This document shows positions 36,727-46,196 of a stretch of 64,000 nt of DNA, piece after piece (the first letter of the stretch is position 1; every line of letters starts with the position of its first letter). Under the pieces are notes generated by a model that saw only the letters and a program-made list of their open reading frames with translations, searched no databases and was not told where the DNA came from. Source of the stretch: Arcticibacter pallidicorallinus (GTDB lineage Bacteria; Bacteroidota; Bacteroidia; Sphingobacteriales; Sphingobacteriaceae); assembly GCF_003002875.1 (NCBI RefSeq), contig NZ_PVTH01000004.1:310001-374000 (forward strand), read 5' to 3'. A program made the position numbers and the translations under genes.

Positions 36727-39700
36727 TTAACGGATTGAAGAGTGTATATAATCAATCAGGCTAATGAACCTGTTGCTAACTTTATTGTCTGGTACAGGTA
36801 TATCAAGCATTTCCGTTGCATGAGTAGCAACCATTACTGGCCGTTGAAAAAGGATGGCAGCCATATCACTAGAGCTTGCTCCCCATTTTCCTTTCTTATC
36901 TCCAGCAGAAACATTGAAGTTTCCTCCCGGCTTTCCGGTATTACCCGGAACGATTTCCTTCCTGATGAATTTCAAACTCTGCCCTCCGAAGTTTTCCCAC
37001 GACAGATCATTCCAGGTCTGACTCTCTGGCTTGTTTGGATTGTAAGTAACATCCATACCGAAACGTGGTTCTCCAGGCACCTCGGCCATAATAAAAAACC
37101 ATCCATCCTTATCCGAGAAACCGGGAGTTTCATCGATGCCAGCTGCTTCATCAATGGTCAGATCAAAACCAAGCAACTTAATATCCGGAACAATTTCAGC
37201 CTGATAAAGCGGAAATCGCACCTCTTTTGCATATTGTTCTGACGTCAAATCAACCCTTATCTTTTTCTTACCATCTATCATGATAGCTTTTTGTGCATAG
37301 ACAACAGTGTTTGGGAACTTCTTCAACAGATCTCCTCTGATCACGAATACCAGTTGCTCTGCATCTCCCTGCGCATCACGTGCATTATGGCTTCCCAGTA
37401 AGCTGGAATTGCCCCATTGATGTATGGGCCTGATATCTTTTAGCTTATCGGCGTTTTGGGGACTGGTATCTGGTGTTACAAAATTGGCGGTGTCCCAAAA
37501 CTGCCTGAAATATGTCCCCCTCATATCTGTAGGATATTCCCTCCAGAGAAGCTCTCGCCCCATCTCATGATTAAGTCCCATCAAATAGGCTTCAATGAAT
37601 TTCTGGTTTGTCTTTAAAAGTGATAATGTATTCTGAGGTATCAACTGCAGGTTAGGTAACAGAAACTCTTTATCGATATCTACGAGGTACTTGTATGCAG
37701 GTTCAGGAATATCCGGATAAGCCATAGCAGGCAGAAAATCTTCTTTGGGTGGCTTAATTGTCCCTCCCGGCCATTTTATCTGTCCGGCAATAAGCTTCTT
37801 ATAGGAGACAGAGGGATTCAAAGTGTTTGCTACATAAGCTTTAATCGATGCCATCTGTAAAACCTGAGTTTGCGTCTCAGGTTCTCGATATTGAAAGCGC
37901 GAGTTGACTTGATTAAAAGCCAGGTTTACTTCCAAATTCAGCTTTTGAACATCCGGCTGATTAACTACTTTTACGTCCTTGACCAGAATCGGGGCTACTT
38001 TGATATCCACATCAGATGGTGGCCTCTTCACCTCCGGGAAAGGGCGCTCACGCTCAATTTCCTTTGGAAGCTTCACCGGCTTGAGCCCTCCCAAATTACC
38101 TAATGTCTTAAGTACTCCGGGATTAAAAACAACAGGTTTATCTATTTCTTTGATAATATCAATATTCTTAAAGCCTCCTTTGGCCGGAGGAGTGTAAACG
38201 TATTCCAGCTCCAGATTAGATTTAATAGCATAGCCTTTAACCTGATTAATCGAAGATGGCGCTTCAAAGAAGGTAATGGCATTCAAACCTTCGATACCCT
38301 TGAAAGTAGACTTAGACTTGGCAGAGAGTCCGTTTACCTGGTTCATTTTCCCCATAAGGTTCACAAAATTTCCAGAAACGTTCTGCACGTTCAAACCCTT
38401 AAGTAAAGAAGTTTTAGACCGGGTAATTTTTTTGAATCCCGCACTAAAAATGGCTTTTGGTAAGATGCTCTTTTGAATAGTAAACTTCAAAGTTTCATTT
38501 TCGGTCAGAATGCGGGAAGCTAAAGGAAAGGTTAAACTCAAGAGATTTTCCGCTGGCCGACTCTGAATTGTTTTATTGAATAGTTGCTGCGAAATAACGG
38601 CACTAAACTTAGTCAGCCGCATCTTTTTGTTAGCATCAAGCACTCCTTCAAGCTGCTTCCAGGCTTTATCCATAAACCTCTCTTGATTTTCCTGCATTAC
38701 ACGGACGCCAAAACCTGCAGGAACCCTGGTCCGTGGGTCACGGTTCAGATCATTATACCAATTGCCCGATTCAGGAACAAAGGTCGGAACCTCTTTCTTT
38801 CCCGGGTGTGCAGGATCTTTGCGCATGGCATGGTACATGCCATAGTACGGAGTTGACACATAGGGGTCATTTTCAAGGTTCTCCAATTGATAATTATTTA
38901 AATTCGCCAGCTTCTCCATCTCATCGAAGAAAGGTTGCGGTGTCTCCGCCGGGGGGAAAACTGTTGACTTCGCGCTTGGCGACTTAACTGCACCTTCCAA
39001 TAACAAGATTGATGGTACAGGAGAGGATACTTCCTCGTTTTTATCTGCCTGCACAAAGCCTGGCCTGGAACAGTCCATTGGTCTTAATCCAACACGTTCG
39101 TCCATTATTCTCGGCTCGAGAAGCTTAACCAAGTACTCAAAGTCAAAGTTTTGTCCTGTACGGAAGTGCCATCGATAATAGACTGGAAATTCTGAATCTG
39201 TAGAGGGCCAGGCCGGCTGCTGGGCTTTTATATCCGCCGTAGGTCGCCCCGTTCCTGCTAAACGCCCTGTTTCGTAACTGGGAACAAGAAAGGCATGATA
39301 TAAAGCGTTCGATTCTAACTTACGCGGGCAAAGGACCCTGCTGTAAACCCCATCGGGGTCGCGTTTTGCATCTTCTTCTAAATCATCAATAAACGACTCA
39401 AACTCACTTTGCTGGTGAGGAAGATTAGAGTGCATATGTGCCCATAGATGAAGCTGGTCATGAGGTGGGAGATTAGTAGGGTCAGTAATTTTAATGGAGG
39501 TAAGGGGCTCCCGCCTTTTCGTATCTTCAAATTCTCCTTCCTTTAGTACAATAAGTGCAATCCAGGGGCGTAAATGGTCTTTGTTGCCGGCCGGAGAAGC
39601 AGGACTATATCTCCAGGGGAAGTCTTCATCATAGAATTCAATATACGGCAGAAGATTAGGTTCATAATCTGCGATGCCCAGTGGTGGTTCAGTACGAATG

Positions 39701-39912
39701 ATCATACTGCTCTGTATACCTGTAATATCCCCAGGCCCTGTTAAGGCAAAAACTCTGTCAGGTAAAACGGTTTCGTTTATCTGTACAGAAATCGAAATTC
39801 CGGCTCTTTCATTTGCATTACCGGCAGCTGCTCCTAATGTATCCTGCTCAGATATATGCCGTGCAATTCCTCGTCTTGCCCATGAAAGAAATTGATACTG
39901 TCCAAAACTCAT
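36727..39912 (-). CDS. Large conserved hypothetical protein (1061 aa) of the five-gene operon
   Basis: Function unknown. The N-terminus (FGQYQFLSWARRGIARHI) has no export signal. Recognisable blocks are TGPGDITGIQSSMIIRTEPP (about 60-80), PWIALIVLKEGEFED (about 115-130), YYRWHFRTGQNFDFEYLVKLL (about 245-265), LNHEMGRELLWREYPTDMRG (about 778-797, followed by TYFRQFWD) and GWFFIMAEVPGEPRFGMD (about 930-950). Between about 480 and 680 lies a low-complexity linker rich in Lys, Pro, Val and Asn. The block structure looks like a large beta-rich structural protein. It starts 22 bp after the 1169-residue gene and ends 3 bp before the 1604-residue gene. Confidence 0.75.
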   Translation of the reverse strand: MSFGQYQFLSWARRGIARHISEQDTLGAAAGNANERAGISISVQINETVLPDRVFALTGPGDITGIQSSMIIRTEPPLGIADYEPNLLPYIEFYDEDFPWRYSPASPAGNKDHLRPWIALIVLKEGEFEDTKRREPLTSIKITDPTNLPPHDQLHLWAHMHSNLPHQQSEFESFIDDLEEDAKRDPDGVYSRVLCPRKLESNALYHAFLVPSYETGRLAGTGRPTADIKAQQPAWPSTDSEFPVYYRWHFRTGQNFDFEYLVKLLEPRIMDERVGLRPMDCSRPGFVQADKNEEVSSPVPSILLLEGAVKSPSAKSTVFPPAETPQPFFDEMEKLANLNNYQLENLENDPYVSTPYYGMYHAMRKDPAHPGKKEVPTFVPESGNWYNDLNRDPRTRVPAGFGVRVMQENQERFMDKAWKQLEGVLDANKKMRLTKFSAVISQQLFNKTIQSRPAENLLSLTFPLASRILTENETLKFTIQKSILPKAIFSAGFKKITRSKTSLLKGLNVQNVSGNFVNLMGKMNQVNGLSAKSKSTFKGIEGLNAITFFEAPSSINQVKGYAIKSNLELEYVYTPPAKGGFKNIDIIKEIDKPVVFNPGVLKTLGNLGGLKPVKLPKEIERERPFPEVKRPPSDVDIKVAPILVKDVKVVNQPDVQKLNLEVNLAFNQVNSRFQYREPETQTQVLQMASIKAYVANTLNPSVSYKKLIAGQIKWPGGTIKPPKEDFLPAMAYPDIPEPAYKYLVDIDKEFLLPNLQLIPQNTLSLLKTNQKFIEAYLMGLNHEMGRELLWREYPTDMRGTYFRQFWDTANFVTPDTSPQNADKLKDIRPIHQWGNSSLLGSHNARDAQGDAEQLVFVIRGDLLKKFPNTVVYAQKAIMIDGKKKIRVDLTSEQYAKEVRFPLYQAEIVPDIKLLGFDLTIDEAAGIDETPGFSDKDGWFFIMAEVPGEPRFGMDVTYNPNKPESQTWNDLSWENFGGQSLKFIRKEIVPGNTGKPGGNFNVSAGDKKGKWGASSSDMAAILFQRPVMVATHATEMLDIPVPDNKVSNRFISLIDYIHSSIR

Positions 39913-39934
39913 CGCTCAATTTTTTATTTGTTCA

Positions 39935-42900
39935 TCATACTTCCGCTAATTCATACCTCTCCACAACTTGTATCTCATGTGCCAAAGATGGGTTGGATCT
40001 AATCAGGTTATCATAAAAGTTATTGACTTCCGCCAAAGTTGTAGCCCTGAAACTGGCATCATACTCAGTCAGGTTAGACGTCTTGGCGATGGCAAACCCT
40101 TTATGCTCCACTTCAACCTTTCCAGGTGAATTTAGAGGTTTAGAAGCCGTCTTAAGCCAGCTCAATTCCGACTTTGAAGCTGCAGCATATCGCTTCATAT
40201 TATCAAATGCATATATGGAAAGCTTAAATGGTAAGTTTTTATCGTCATTAGTATAATCCAATTCGTAATCCATTACAACGGGATCAAGATGTGGACTGGC
40301 AGTCAATAACTTTCCGCTGTCTTTTAATTTGAATCCGCTCGGCAATGCTTCATACGATTTCCGCGACAGCTTTTCTGATTCAGAAAGTTTGGTAAAATGT
40401 CCTGGCGAGAACATTTCTTTCTCATCATCTGTAGCCTCCTCCTCACTGCCAATCTTTACTTTCGAAATCCGGATCAGATTTACATCAAGAGGAACCTGAC
40501 TACCATAGGTCTCGATTTTGTAATTCAGCGGAATGGATCTCTGGCTGAACCTCAGCTCTCCAAATGGAAACAGCACTACAGGAGCGTTTTCCTCATCCTC
40601 GGGCTTCTTTAAAGTAACAGCTTGATGCTGGTGTTCAGCTAGTTCTGTTCTCCAGTTCCGGATATCGAAGATCTCTTGTTTTACCTTTTCCAGGAGATCA
40701 ACTGTTACCCTGGTAATTTCAGAAGGCCGATCTCCCCAAGTGGCGGAGAACCCGATAGTCACATCAAAGAAGAGCACACCAAATGTTACTTCACCCTCTA
40801 CATGCCATGGCGTTGGACCTGAAAGAACACCTTTGAAATGAATGCCGAATAGAATACTGGTATTCTTACGTATAGCTAGGGTTGCCTCAAGAGCAATCCC
40901 GAAGCTAAACGGATCAAAAATAAAGATGGCATCAAAGGCGAGCATGCCATAGAGATTGAAGCCCATTGGTCCTGAGGCAAGTAATTCCAGCTTGGCTCCG
41001 AACTGAATCGTATTAGAGGTTATCGCGATATAACACTCGATAGTAAGACGCGGATTCTTGCCACTGAGTAGTGAAAGACCAATCCTGGTCATTTCCCTAA
41101 AAGCACCGGGCAAAGTAGGAACGGAAGGGTAATCTTTGAAGTCAGGATGAAATCCCCCGATACTGATAGCAAACAAGCTGGTATTCCCCCAAGCCACTAC
41201 AAACGCCATACTACCTGTCAGCGGAAAGCCTACCAACATGGAATCGAAAAGATGAGCCTCGAAATAGATAAACTTGTTCTGGAAGTCGATCACTCCCAAA
41301 AAGTTCACCTGCAATTTAAGTACTGCCGCCTCCTCTGTCGGCAATTTCGTACTGATAACGCCGAGAATCAATATTTTAGGATCCGGCACTTCTACAATCA
41401 CACCCAATTCAATCTTAATGAGCGTTGGCGTTCCCCAACCAAATTTCGCCATCAGACCAATCAGAAACTGATCTTGCTTTACCGGAAAGATCTCGCGTAT
41501 ATCACTTATAATTCTGCTTATGTTACCAACAACATCTTCAGGAAAGAGAATACTTTTAATAGCATTTGTCTTAATGCCTATTCGCAGTGGTTCTACCTGA
41601 ACCGTTCTGTTAAGACCTAAAAGCCCTCCTACTGCCAATAAAGTAAATCCGAAGCCGAGCTGAATGGGACTAAATTCTGCGGTAATAATAACGATCATCG
41701 AAAAGCCCTTGGAGCCATCAGGCATGATCGTGTTGATTAACCCCACCGCTTTCAAAGAAAACAGATTTTTGAATTCCAGCTCTAATGCTCCGAAGTACTC
41801 GCCTCTTTCCTCGTCGATATAAAGAAATCCTCCGCCCTTAATTATTTCAGCATTTACCCGAACACCTATTCCGTTAGGAAGCTTTATCTTGGGACTTATG
41901 TCATATCCTCCTACACCCCCATTATCTTCTCGTTTTGCCAGCGTCAGCAACATACCTAAGCGGCTCACAGACAGGGTTAGCACAGATCCGAATTTCAACC
42001 AGAAATCTAAAGAAGTTTCCAGCTGTATCGTATCAAAATTCCCTTCAACTCCTGTACGGACATTTAATAATTGCAAGCCAAGCACCCCTCCCACATTCTG
42101 ATGCAGGGGAATTCTAAAGTCAATTGCATTAAGAACCATTTTCGCAATACCAGCGACCAGACCCGGGTCCTCTGCCGGCTCTCCGGTAGTTCTTGCCATT
42201 GTACTCGGAGCTTTAGGATCTGTACCTGCGCTACCATCTCCAAAAAAGAAGTTACGCTTCAATGAGTAACCAAACGCTATGGGTATTTTCTCCTCGATCT
42301 TTTCTGGCAGCAACTCAAAAGGGAACCCTGATAAGCCTCCCCGGCCGAACTTAAAGGGCATTTCGATTTTGGTCTTCACTTCAAAATCATCAGGAGAAAT
42401 TTTAAACCCGACCATATAGGTTCCTATGCCGATCTTTATAGATGGTTTATCGAGTAATGACCATAAGGTTGGATCCTTTCGTGTGTCTGTATAAGAAATT
42501 GCTGCTTTATTGTTCTTTCCTGCCTCTGCCTCAGGTGACTCGCCTACTCTGAATATCCCTTCTCCTGCAAAATCAAACTTTAAGGACCTGTTTTCATCAA
42601 TCGGAAGCGTCGCATCCAGCTTACCGGCCAGATCGGTAACCAAGGATATACCACCCTGACTTTTTGGAACAAGTGAAAGCGTGTTGTAAAGCGTAGCGAT
42701 ATTATCAGGATCATCTAAGGGTGTGAATGAAACAGAATAAGTAAATGAACGGTCTGCGATGCTGTCGGCCACAGGAGTGGCTGATTGCGATACGCCTTCA
42801 AACCCGTAGCCTGATTCAATACTTACAGACTCGATGCCATTACCTTTAAGTATCTTTTGATTTATGATAAACAGACCCGCACCCAAAAGAAGGAATATTG

Positions 42901-43444
42901 AATCAGACACTACTTTTGCATCTTCTTCAGATTCGAAGTTTTCAAAGCCTTTGCCAAGCCTCTCAAAGAATCCAAATACCACCTCCTTAATGAACTTAAC
43001 AGAACCTCCCTGTTCTGCCGTCTGCTGACTAAGAACGGATAAAAGCCGTATAGTACTGTGAATAGTCGGTTGTCGTCTGCGAATGTAGTCCAGAACCAGC
43101 ATGTTAGTGAAAGTGTCGAGCGCCTCTCCCGCTGAAAATTCCGAATCGCTGTCCGCAGCTATTGCCGCCCTGAAAAAGCCTTCAATCGACAGCATGAGCT
43201 GAGTCAGGTCTGCAAGGGCGCTCGCTAGCTTAAAGGCATCTACTTCCTGGGATTCCGAGGCTATGTACTCATCCAGACTGTTGGCAGGAGCTGCTGCTAA
43301 AGCAGTACCTGTGTCTTGAATGCCCAAACTGCCCAGGAACTCCGCTCTTGACTGAGGATCACTAAGCAGATTTATTCCGGGAGCTAAAATATCCTTAACC
43401 CTGGATAGAAGCGATTTAAAGAAGTCTTTATTTTCTTCAGCCAT
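39935..43444 (-). CDS. Large beta-rich hypothetical protein (1169 aa), resembling DUF6603-type proteins
   Basis: The first about 210 residues are helical and acidic. From about 220 to 980 the sequence is a long succession of amphipathic beta-strands with many Gly and Phe, including GFGFTLLAVGGLLGLNR (about 595-612), FGWGTPTLIKIELGVIVEVP and a run of LFAISIGGFHPDF/ LYGMLAFDAIFIF-type strands. This resembles the uncharacterised DUF6603 family as I remember it; no search was possible. There is no signal peptide, so an outer-membrane barrel is unlikely unless exported by another route. A strand-rich solenoid or shell is another reading. It lies 11 bp downstream of the PhoD-like gene. Confidence 0.75.
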   Translation of the reverse strand: MAEENKDFFKSLLSRVKDILAPGINLLSDPQSRAEFLGSLGIQDTGTALAAAPANSLDEYIASESQEVDAFKLASALADLTQLMLSIEGFFRAAIAADSDSEFSAGEALDTFTNMLVLDYIRRRQPTIHSTIRLLSVLSQQTAEQGGSVKFIKEVVFGFFERLGKGFENFESEEDAKVVSDSIFLLLGAGLFIINQKILKGNGIESVSIESGYGFEGVSQSATPVADSIADRSFTYSVSFTPLDDPDNIATLYNTLSLVPKSQGGISLVTDLAGKLDATLPIDENRSLKFDFAGEGIFRVGESPEAEAGKNNKAAISYTDTRKDPTLWSLLDKPSIKIGIGTYMVGFKISPDDFEVKTKIEMPFKFGRGGLSGFPFELLPEKIEEKIPIAFGYSLKRNFFFGDGSAGTDPKAPSTMARTTGEPAEDPGLVAGIAKMVLNAIDFRIPLHQNVGGVLGLQLLNVRTGVEGNFDTIQLETSLDFWLKFGSVLTLSVSRLGMLLTLAKREDNGGVGGYDISPKIKLPNGIGVRVNAEIIKGGGFLYIDEERGEYFGALELEFKNLFSLKAVGLINTIMPDGSKGFSMIVIITAEFSPIQLGFGFTLLAVGGLLGLNRTVQVEPLRIGIKTNAIKSILFPEDVVGNISRIISDIREIFPVKQDQFLIGLMAKFGWGTPTLIKIELGVIVEVPDPKILILGVISTKLPTEEAAVLKLQVNFLGVIDFQNKFIYFEAHLFDSMLVGFPLTGSMAFVVAWGNTSLFAISIGGFHPDFKDYPSVPTLPGAFREMTRIGLSLLSGKNPRLTIECYIAITSNTIQFGAKLELLASGPMGFNLYGMLAFDAIFIFDPFSFGIALEATLAIRKNTSILFGIHFKGVLSGPTPWHVEGEVTFGVLFFDVTIGFSATWGDRPSEITRVTVDLLEKVKQEIFDIRNWRTELAEHQHQAVTLKKPEDEENAPVVLFPFGELRFSQRSIPLNYKIETYGSQVPLDVNLIRISKVKIGSEEEATDDEKEMFSPGHFTKLSESEKLSRKSYEALPSGFKLKDSGKLLTASPHLDPVVMDYELDYTNDDKNLPFKLSIYAFDNMKRYAAASKSELSWLKTASKPLNSPGKVEVEHKGFAIAKTSNLTEYDASFRATTLAEVNNFYDNLIRSNPSLAHEIQVVERYELAEV

Positions 43445-43455
43445 GTCAAATAGTG

Positions 43456-46056
43456 TTAAGGTAGCACGGGTTTAACTATTTCGGCGGCCGGAGTTTTCAA
43501 TGATATCACATGAGTAATATGACTTCCTACAGATCTTTTTGATATATCAAGATCCCCCTTTCTAAATAAAAACTCATGATTCACTTTCCACTCTTCTCCA
43601 TCGGCACTGAACGTTATTTTGCTGACATGTGATGGCCATACCAGCCGCTTGGAAACGCCTGATACGAATGTCTGAAGATGCCTCTGCACTACCTTCTTGT
43701 ATCCATCTTTTAATGAAGTGGCGTTGTTAAGGTCAATATCACTGGTAAAAAACTCATCCGCTGAAGAGCGGTCGTCCTTTATAAACTTCAATCGCCAGCC
43801 ATAATCCGGTTTTTGGCTCACCGTTGCACCTGCCTGCCAACCGGCAACAGGAATCACACCAGGATTTTGTCTTAAACGCTGCCTATTGCGGATACTGACG
43901 TTTCCTGAAAGCGACAGAATTTTATCCTTCCATCCAACTTTTTCCAGATCAGATCCAATGCCTGTGAAGATCTTTTGAATAATAGCTGACTTAAAAAATG
44001 CCATGTTCTCCATCCAGCGATTTTTTGAAGAGCTGGATGTAAGCTGGACAATACGGCTGCTTGGTGCTGTTCCTTCGCCTTTCCAATAGTCAAGCACTGC
44101 TGATGAACCGTAGTGAACATCCCCGGATAACAGTATAACCTTCTTGTAATTATCTAATTTCTCGAGCAAATTCTCAAAAGCTGCCACATTAAAACTCCAT
44201 GCCTCAAAATCGAATTCTATCTCACCCGCTACCACGCCTTGATTGGCTCCGGAGTTATGAGAAAGGCCAACCACTGATGCTGCAAGTGGTTGTATCAACT
44301 CTTCAAAACTAGCCAGCCCCAGCACAGGAACCGGTGAAATGACGACTGTAAACGGTGTAGATTCTGCAACATTCTCCGGCAGTTGCTCCGAAAATGAATC
44401 ATCTGAAATTAAACCTGGAGGAGTATTAAGTGACGGATACGTCCTGGATGTTCGTGTATTAAGCACGTACGTTGTTGCTTTGCCGGTGGCGACGTTATAA
44501 TGCCACTTTAATTTAGAGGCCTCATCTGCCATTCCCAAAAGAATCTCCATAGGTTCGATAACCTCAGAAACCAAGGTGTCTAACTTTAATTTATTCGCGA
44601 CACGATAGCAATACTCATTTACGAGACGGATGAACTTCGTTTTTTCCGTCAGACCAGAAGAACTTTCTGTACTATCTCCTATCGGAACGTATTCATCGGG
44701 CACATTTCCCCAATCCTGGAAGACGGCATAAGCCATCAAACCATTTCGGATAATATCCCTGCCAAGAGGTTTTGACAACACCTGATTTTTCCAGCGCTGC
44801 GTGATGTACCAGTCGTCGGTAATTTCGTGGTCATCGAAGATCATATAGCATGGTACATTTGCCATAACCCTGCTTACAGACGGTAAGGTACTCGCAAAAT
44901 TGGCTAACTCTCTCAATTCTCTACGCATCGTTGAGCGGACCTTCTCCTTCCACTGGACAAATTTCGCGTTGGTAGTATTTGCAAACGTCTCGCGCATACC
45001 TTCATCGAACACATATTCCTTAGCTTTTCCCCGAAGATTCTCCCTGTCCATGATCACACTAATCAACGTAGGATCATCTTCTACAGCTTCGCTGTCGAGC
45101 AGACTGCTCACTACCTCATTGAGTACCGAATCTTTATTGTCCTTAATAAGCTTCTCTACCTTCTTGTAAAAGTCAATGTGCCAGGACCGTAAGCTCCAGT
45201 AGTTCAGGTAAACACCAGAGAATTCCTCGAAGCCAATTAGATGACAATCCGCACTCCCACTCGTAAAGCCTGCATACTTCGACATGATATATTGTCGGAG
45301 ATAAGGGGGAAACGTTACATGTTCTGCTGTAAATTGTTCGATGGGTGATGTATTATTTTCCCTGACTCGAATCTGTTCTTCCCCTACGCGCGAAAAACCA
45401 TCAGCATTACCGGTATAACGTAACAACATTCCCGCCACATCATCGGCATAGATCTGGTCACCTGTTAAAAAGAGCTGCTGGGGTCTTTTTTGAATATCTT
45501 TGGTGGTTGCTTTATTAAAATCTTCAATTTCTTTATCCAGATATGAGAGAGCATCTTCTCCATGCCCATGCATTTTCCTGCAGGAAGCCTGCGCTAAAAA
45601 AAGTTTGGCAGGATCATCAGAAGGAAGAAGAAAAGTAGGCAACACGTCCGTTTTATAGCCTATTGCTTTCTGCGCCCGCTCCTCGTGCTTCTCATCACTC
45701 AACAAACCTTCTGTTCGTAAATCGCCCTTATCGCTGGGATCATCGCTGCTTTCAAATAAAACATTATAGCTGTAAATCTGATCTGCTTGTAGACCCGGAG
45801 TACTTATCTCTGCTGTGATCAATGCAATCCAAAGTCGCGCTCCAAACTGTACAGTGGGGGCCGTATTCTTAACTGTTGTTAATGGTGCCTCCGTAACAGA
45901 AGAAGTATTGTCTCCAGATGCTGTCAGTTTAATTCCATCCCCTTCATAAATATTCAGCGAACAGTGGTAGTTGCTGGAAAAAGCTACCCAAACAGAAACC
46001 TTCTTTTTATCGACCCTTCTGAGAATGGGTCCAGCGATCAATTTCGGACTAGCCAT
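43456..46056 (-). CDS. PhoD-like metallophosphatase without a signal peptide, first gene of the five-gene operon
   Basis: This 866-residue protein has an N-terminal beta-sandwich (1-145) and a PhoD-type calcineurin-like catalytic domain. The metal-binding residues seem intact: ASCRK (157-161), TGDQIYADD with D200 and Y203, FDDHEITDDW with D408-H410, and SGDVHYGSS with D646 and H648. PhoD enzymes cleave phosphodiesters and monoesters, normally outside the cell after Tat export. Here no Tat or Sec signal is present, so it should act in the cytoplasm or in a complex. It is about 300 residues longer than usual PhoD because of insertions between the metal motifs. It opens the operon with the four large unknown proteins and is the only one with recognisable chemistry. 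Confidence 0.85.
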   Translation of the reverse strand: MASPKLIAGPILRRVDKKKVSVWVAFSSNYHCSLNIYEGDGIKLTASGDNTSSVTEAPLTTVKNTAPTVQFGARLWIALITAEISTPGLQADQIYSYNVLFESSDDPSDKGDLRTEGLLSDEKHEERAQKAIGYKTDVLPTFLLPSDDPAKLFLAQASCRKMHGHGEDALSYLDKEIEDFNKATTKDIQKRPQQLFLTGDQIYADDVAGMLLRYTGNADGFSRVGEEQIRVRENNTSPIEQFTAEHVTFPPYLRQYIMSKYAGFTSGSADCHLIGFEEFSGVYLNYWSLRSWHIDFYKKVEKLIKDNKDSVLNEVVSSLLDSEAVEDDPTLISVIMDRENLRGKAKEYVFDEGMRETFANTTNAKFVQWKEKVRSTMRRELRELANFASTLPSVSRVMANVPCYMIFDDHEITDDWYITQRWKNQVLSKPLGRDIIRNGLMAYAVFQDWGNVPDEYVPIGDSTESSSGLTEKTKFIRLVNEYCYRVANKLKLDTLVSEVIEPMEILLGMADEASKLKWHYNVATGKATTYVLNTRTSRTYPSLNTPPGLISDDSFSEQLPENVAESTPFTVVISPVPVLGLASFEELIQPLAASVVGLSHNSGANQGVVAGEIEFDFEAWSFNVAAFENLLEKLDNYKKVILLSGDVHYGSSAVLDYWKGEGTAPSSRIVQLTSSSSKNRWMENMAFFKSAIIQKIFTGIGSDLEKVGWKDKILSLSGNVSIRNRQRLRQNPGVIPVAGWQAGATVSQKPDYGWRLKFIKDDRSSADEFFTSDIDLNNATSLKDGYKKVVQRHLQTFVSGVSKRLVWPSHVSKITFSADGEEWKVNHEFLFRKGDLDISKRSVGSHITHVISLKTPAAEIVKPVLP

Positions 46057-46134
46057 CTGTAACGAATTAAAGCGATTCTGCTATTTATTGGAATAGGATT
46101 ACTTAACTAATTTACCTACTACATGAGCGAGATA

Positions 46135-46156
46135 AAATAGCTATTACTAGCTATTT
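46135..46156. promoter_or_regulatory. Palindrome in the divergent spacer between the two unknown operons
   Basis: AAATAGCTA (46135-46143) and TAGCTATTT (46148-46156) form perfect 9-bp arms around TTAC. It is 41 bp before the plus-strand gene at 46197 and 79 bp before the minus-strand PhoD-like gene, so one regulator could act on both. A near-consensus -7 box TAGATTTA lies at 46177-46184 for the plus-strand operon. Function is inferred from position and symmetry. Confidence 0.45.
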
Positions 46157-46196
46157 CGGGCCAGACTAGATATGAGTAGATTTAGTTACATCCATT

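Noticed and set aside
41147-41620. Plus-strand frame of 157 codons within the 1169-residue gene
   Set aside because: It is antisense to a long continuous frame with operon-like spacing; no motif or start signal supports it.
30140-46056. Reading the giant operon as a prophage tail or type VI secretion cluster
   Set aside because: No sheath, tube, baseplate, ClpV-like ATPase, portal, terminase or integrase motif is visible in the operon or nearby.
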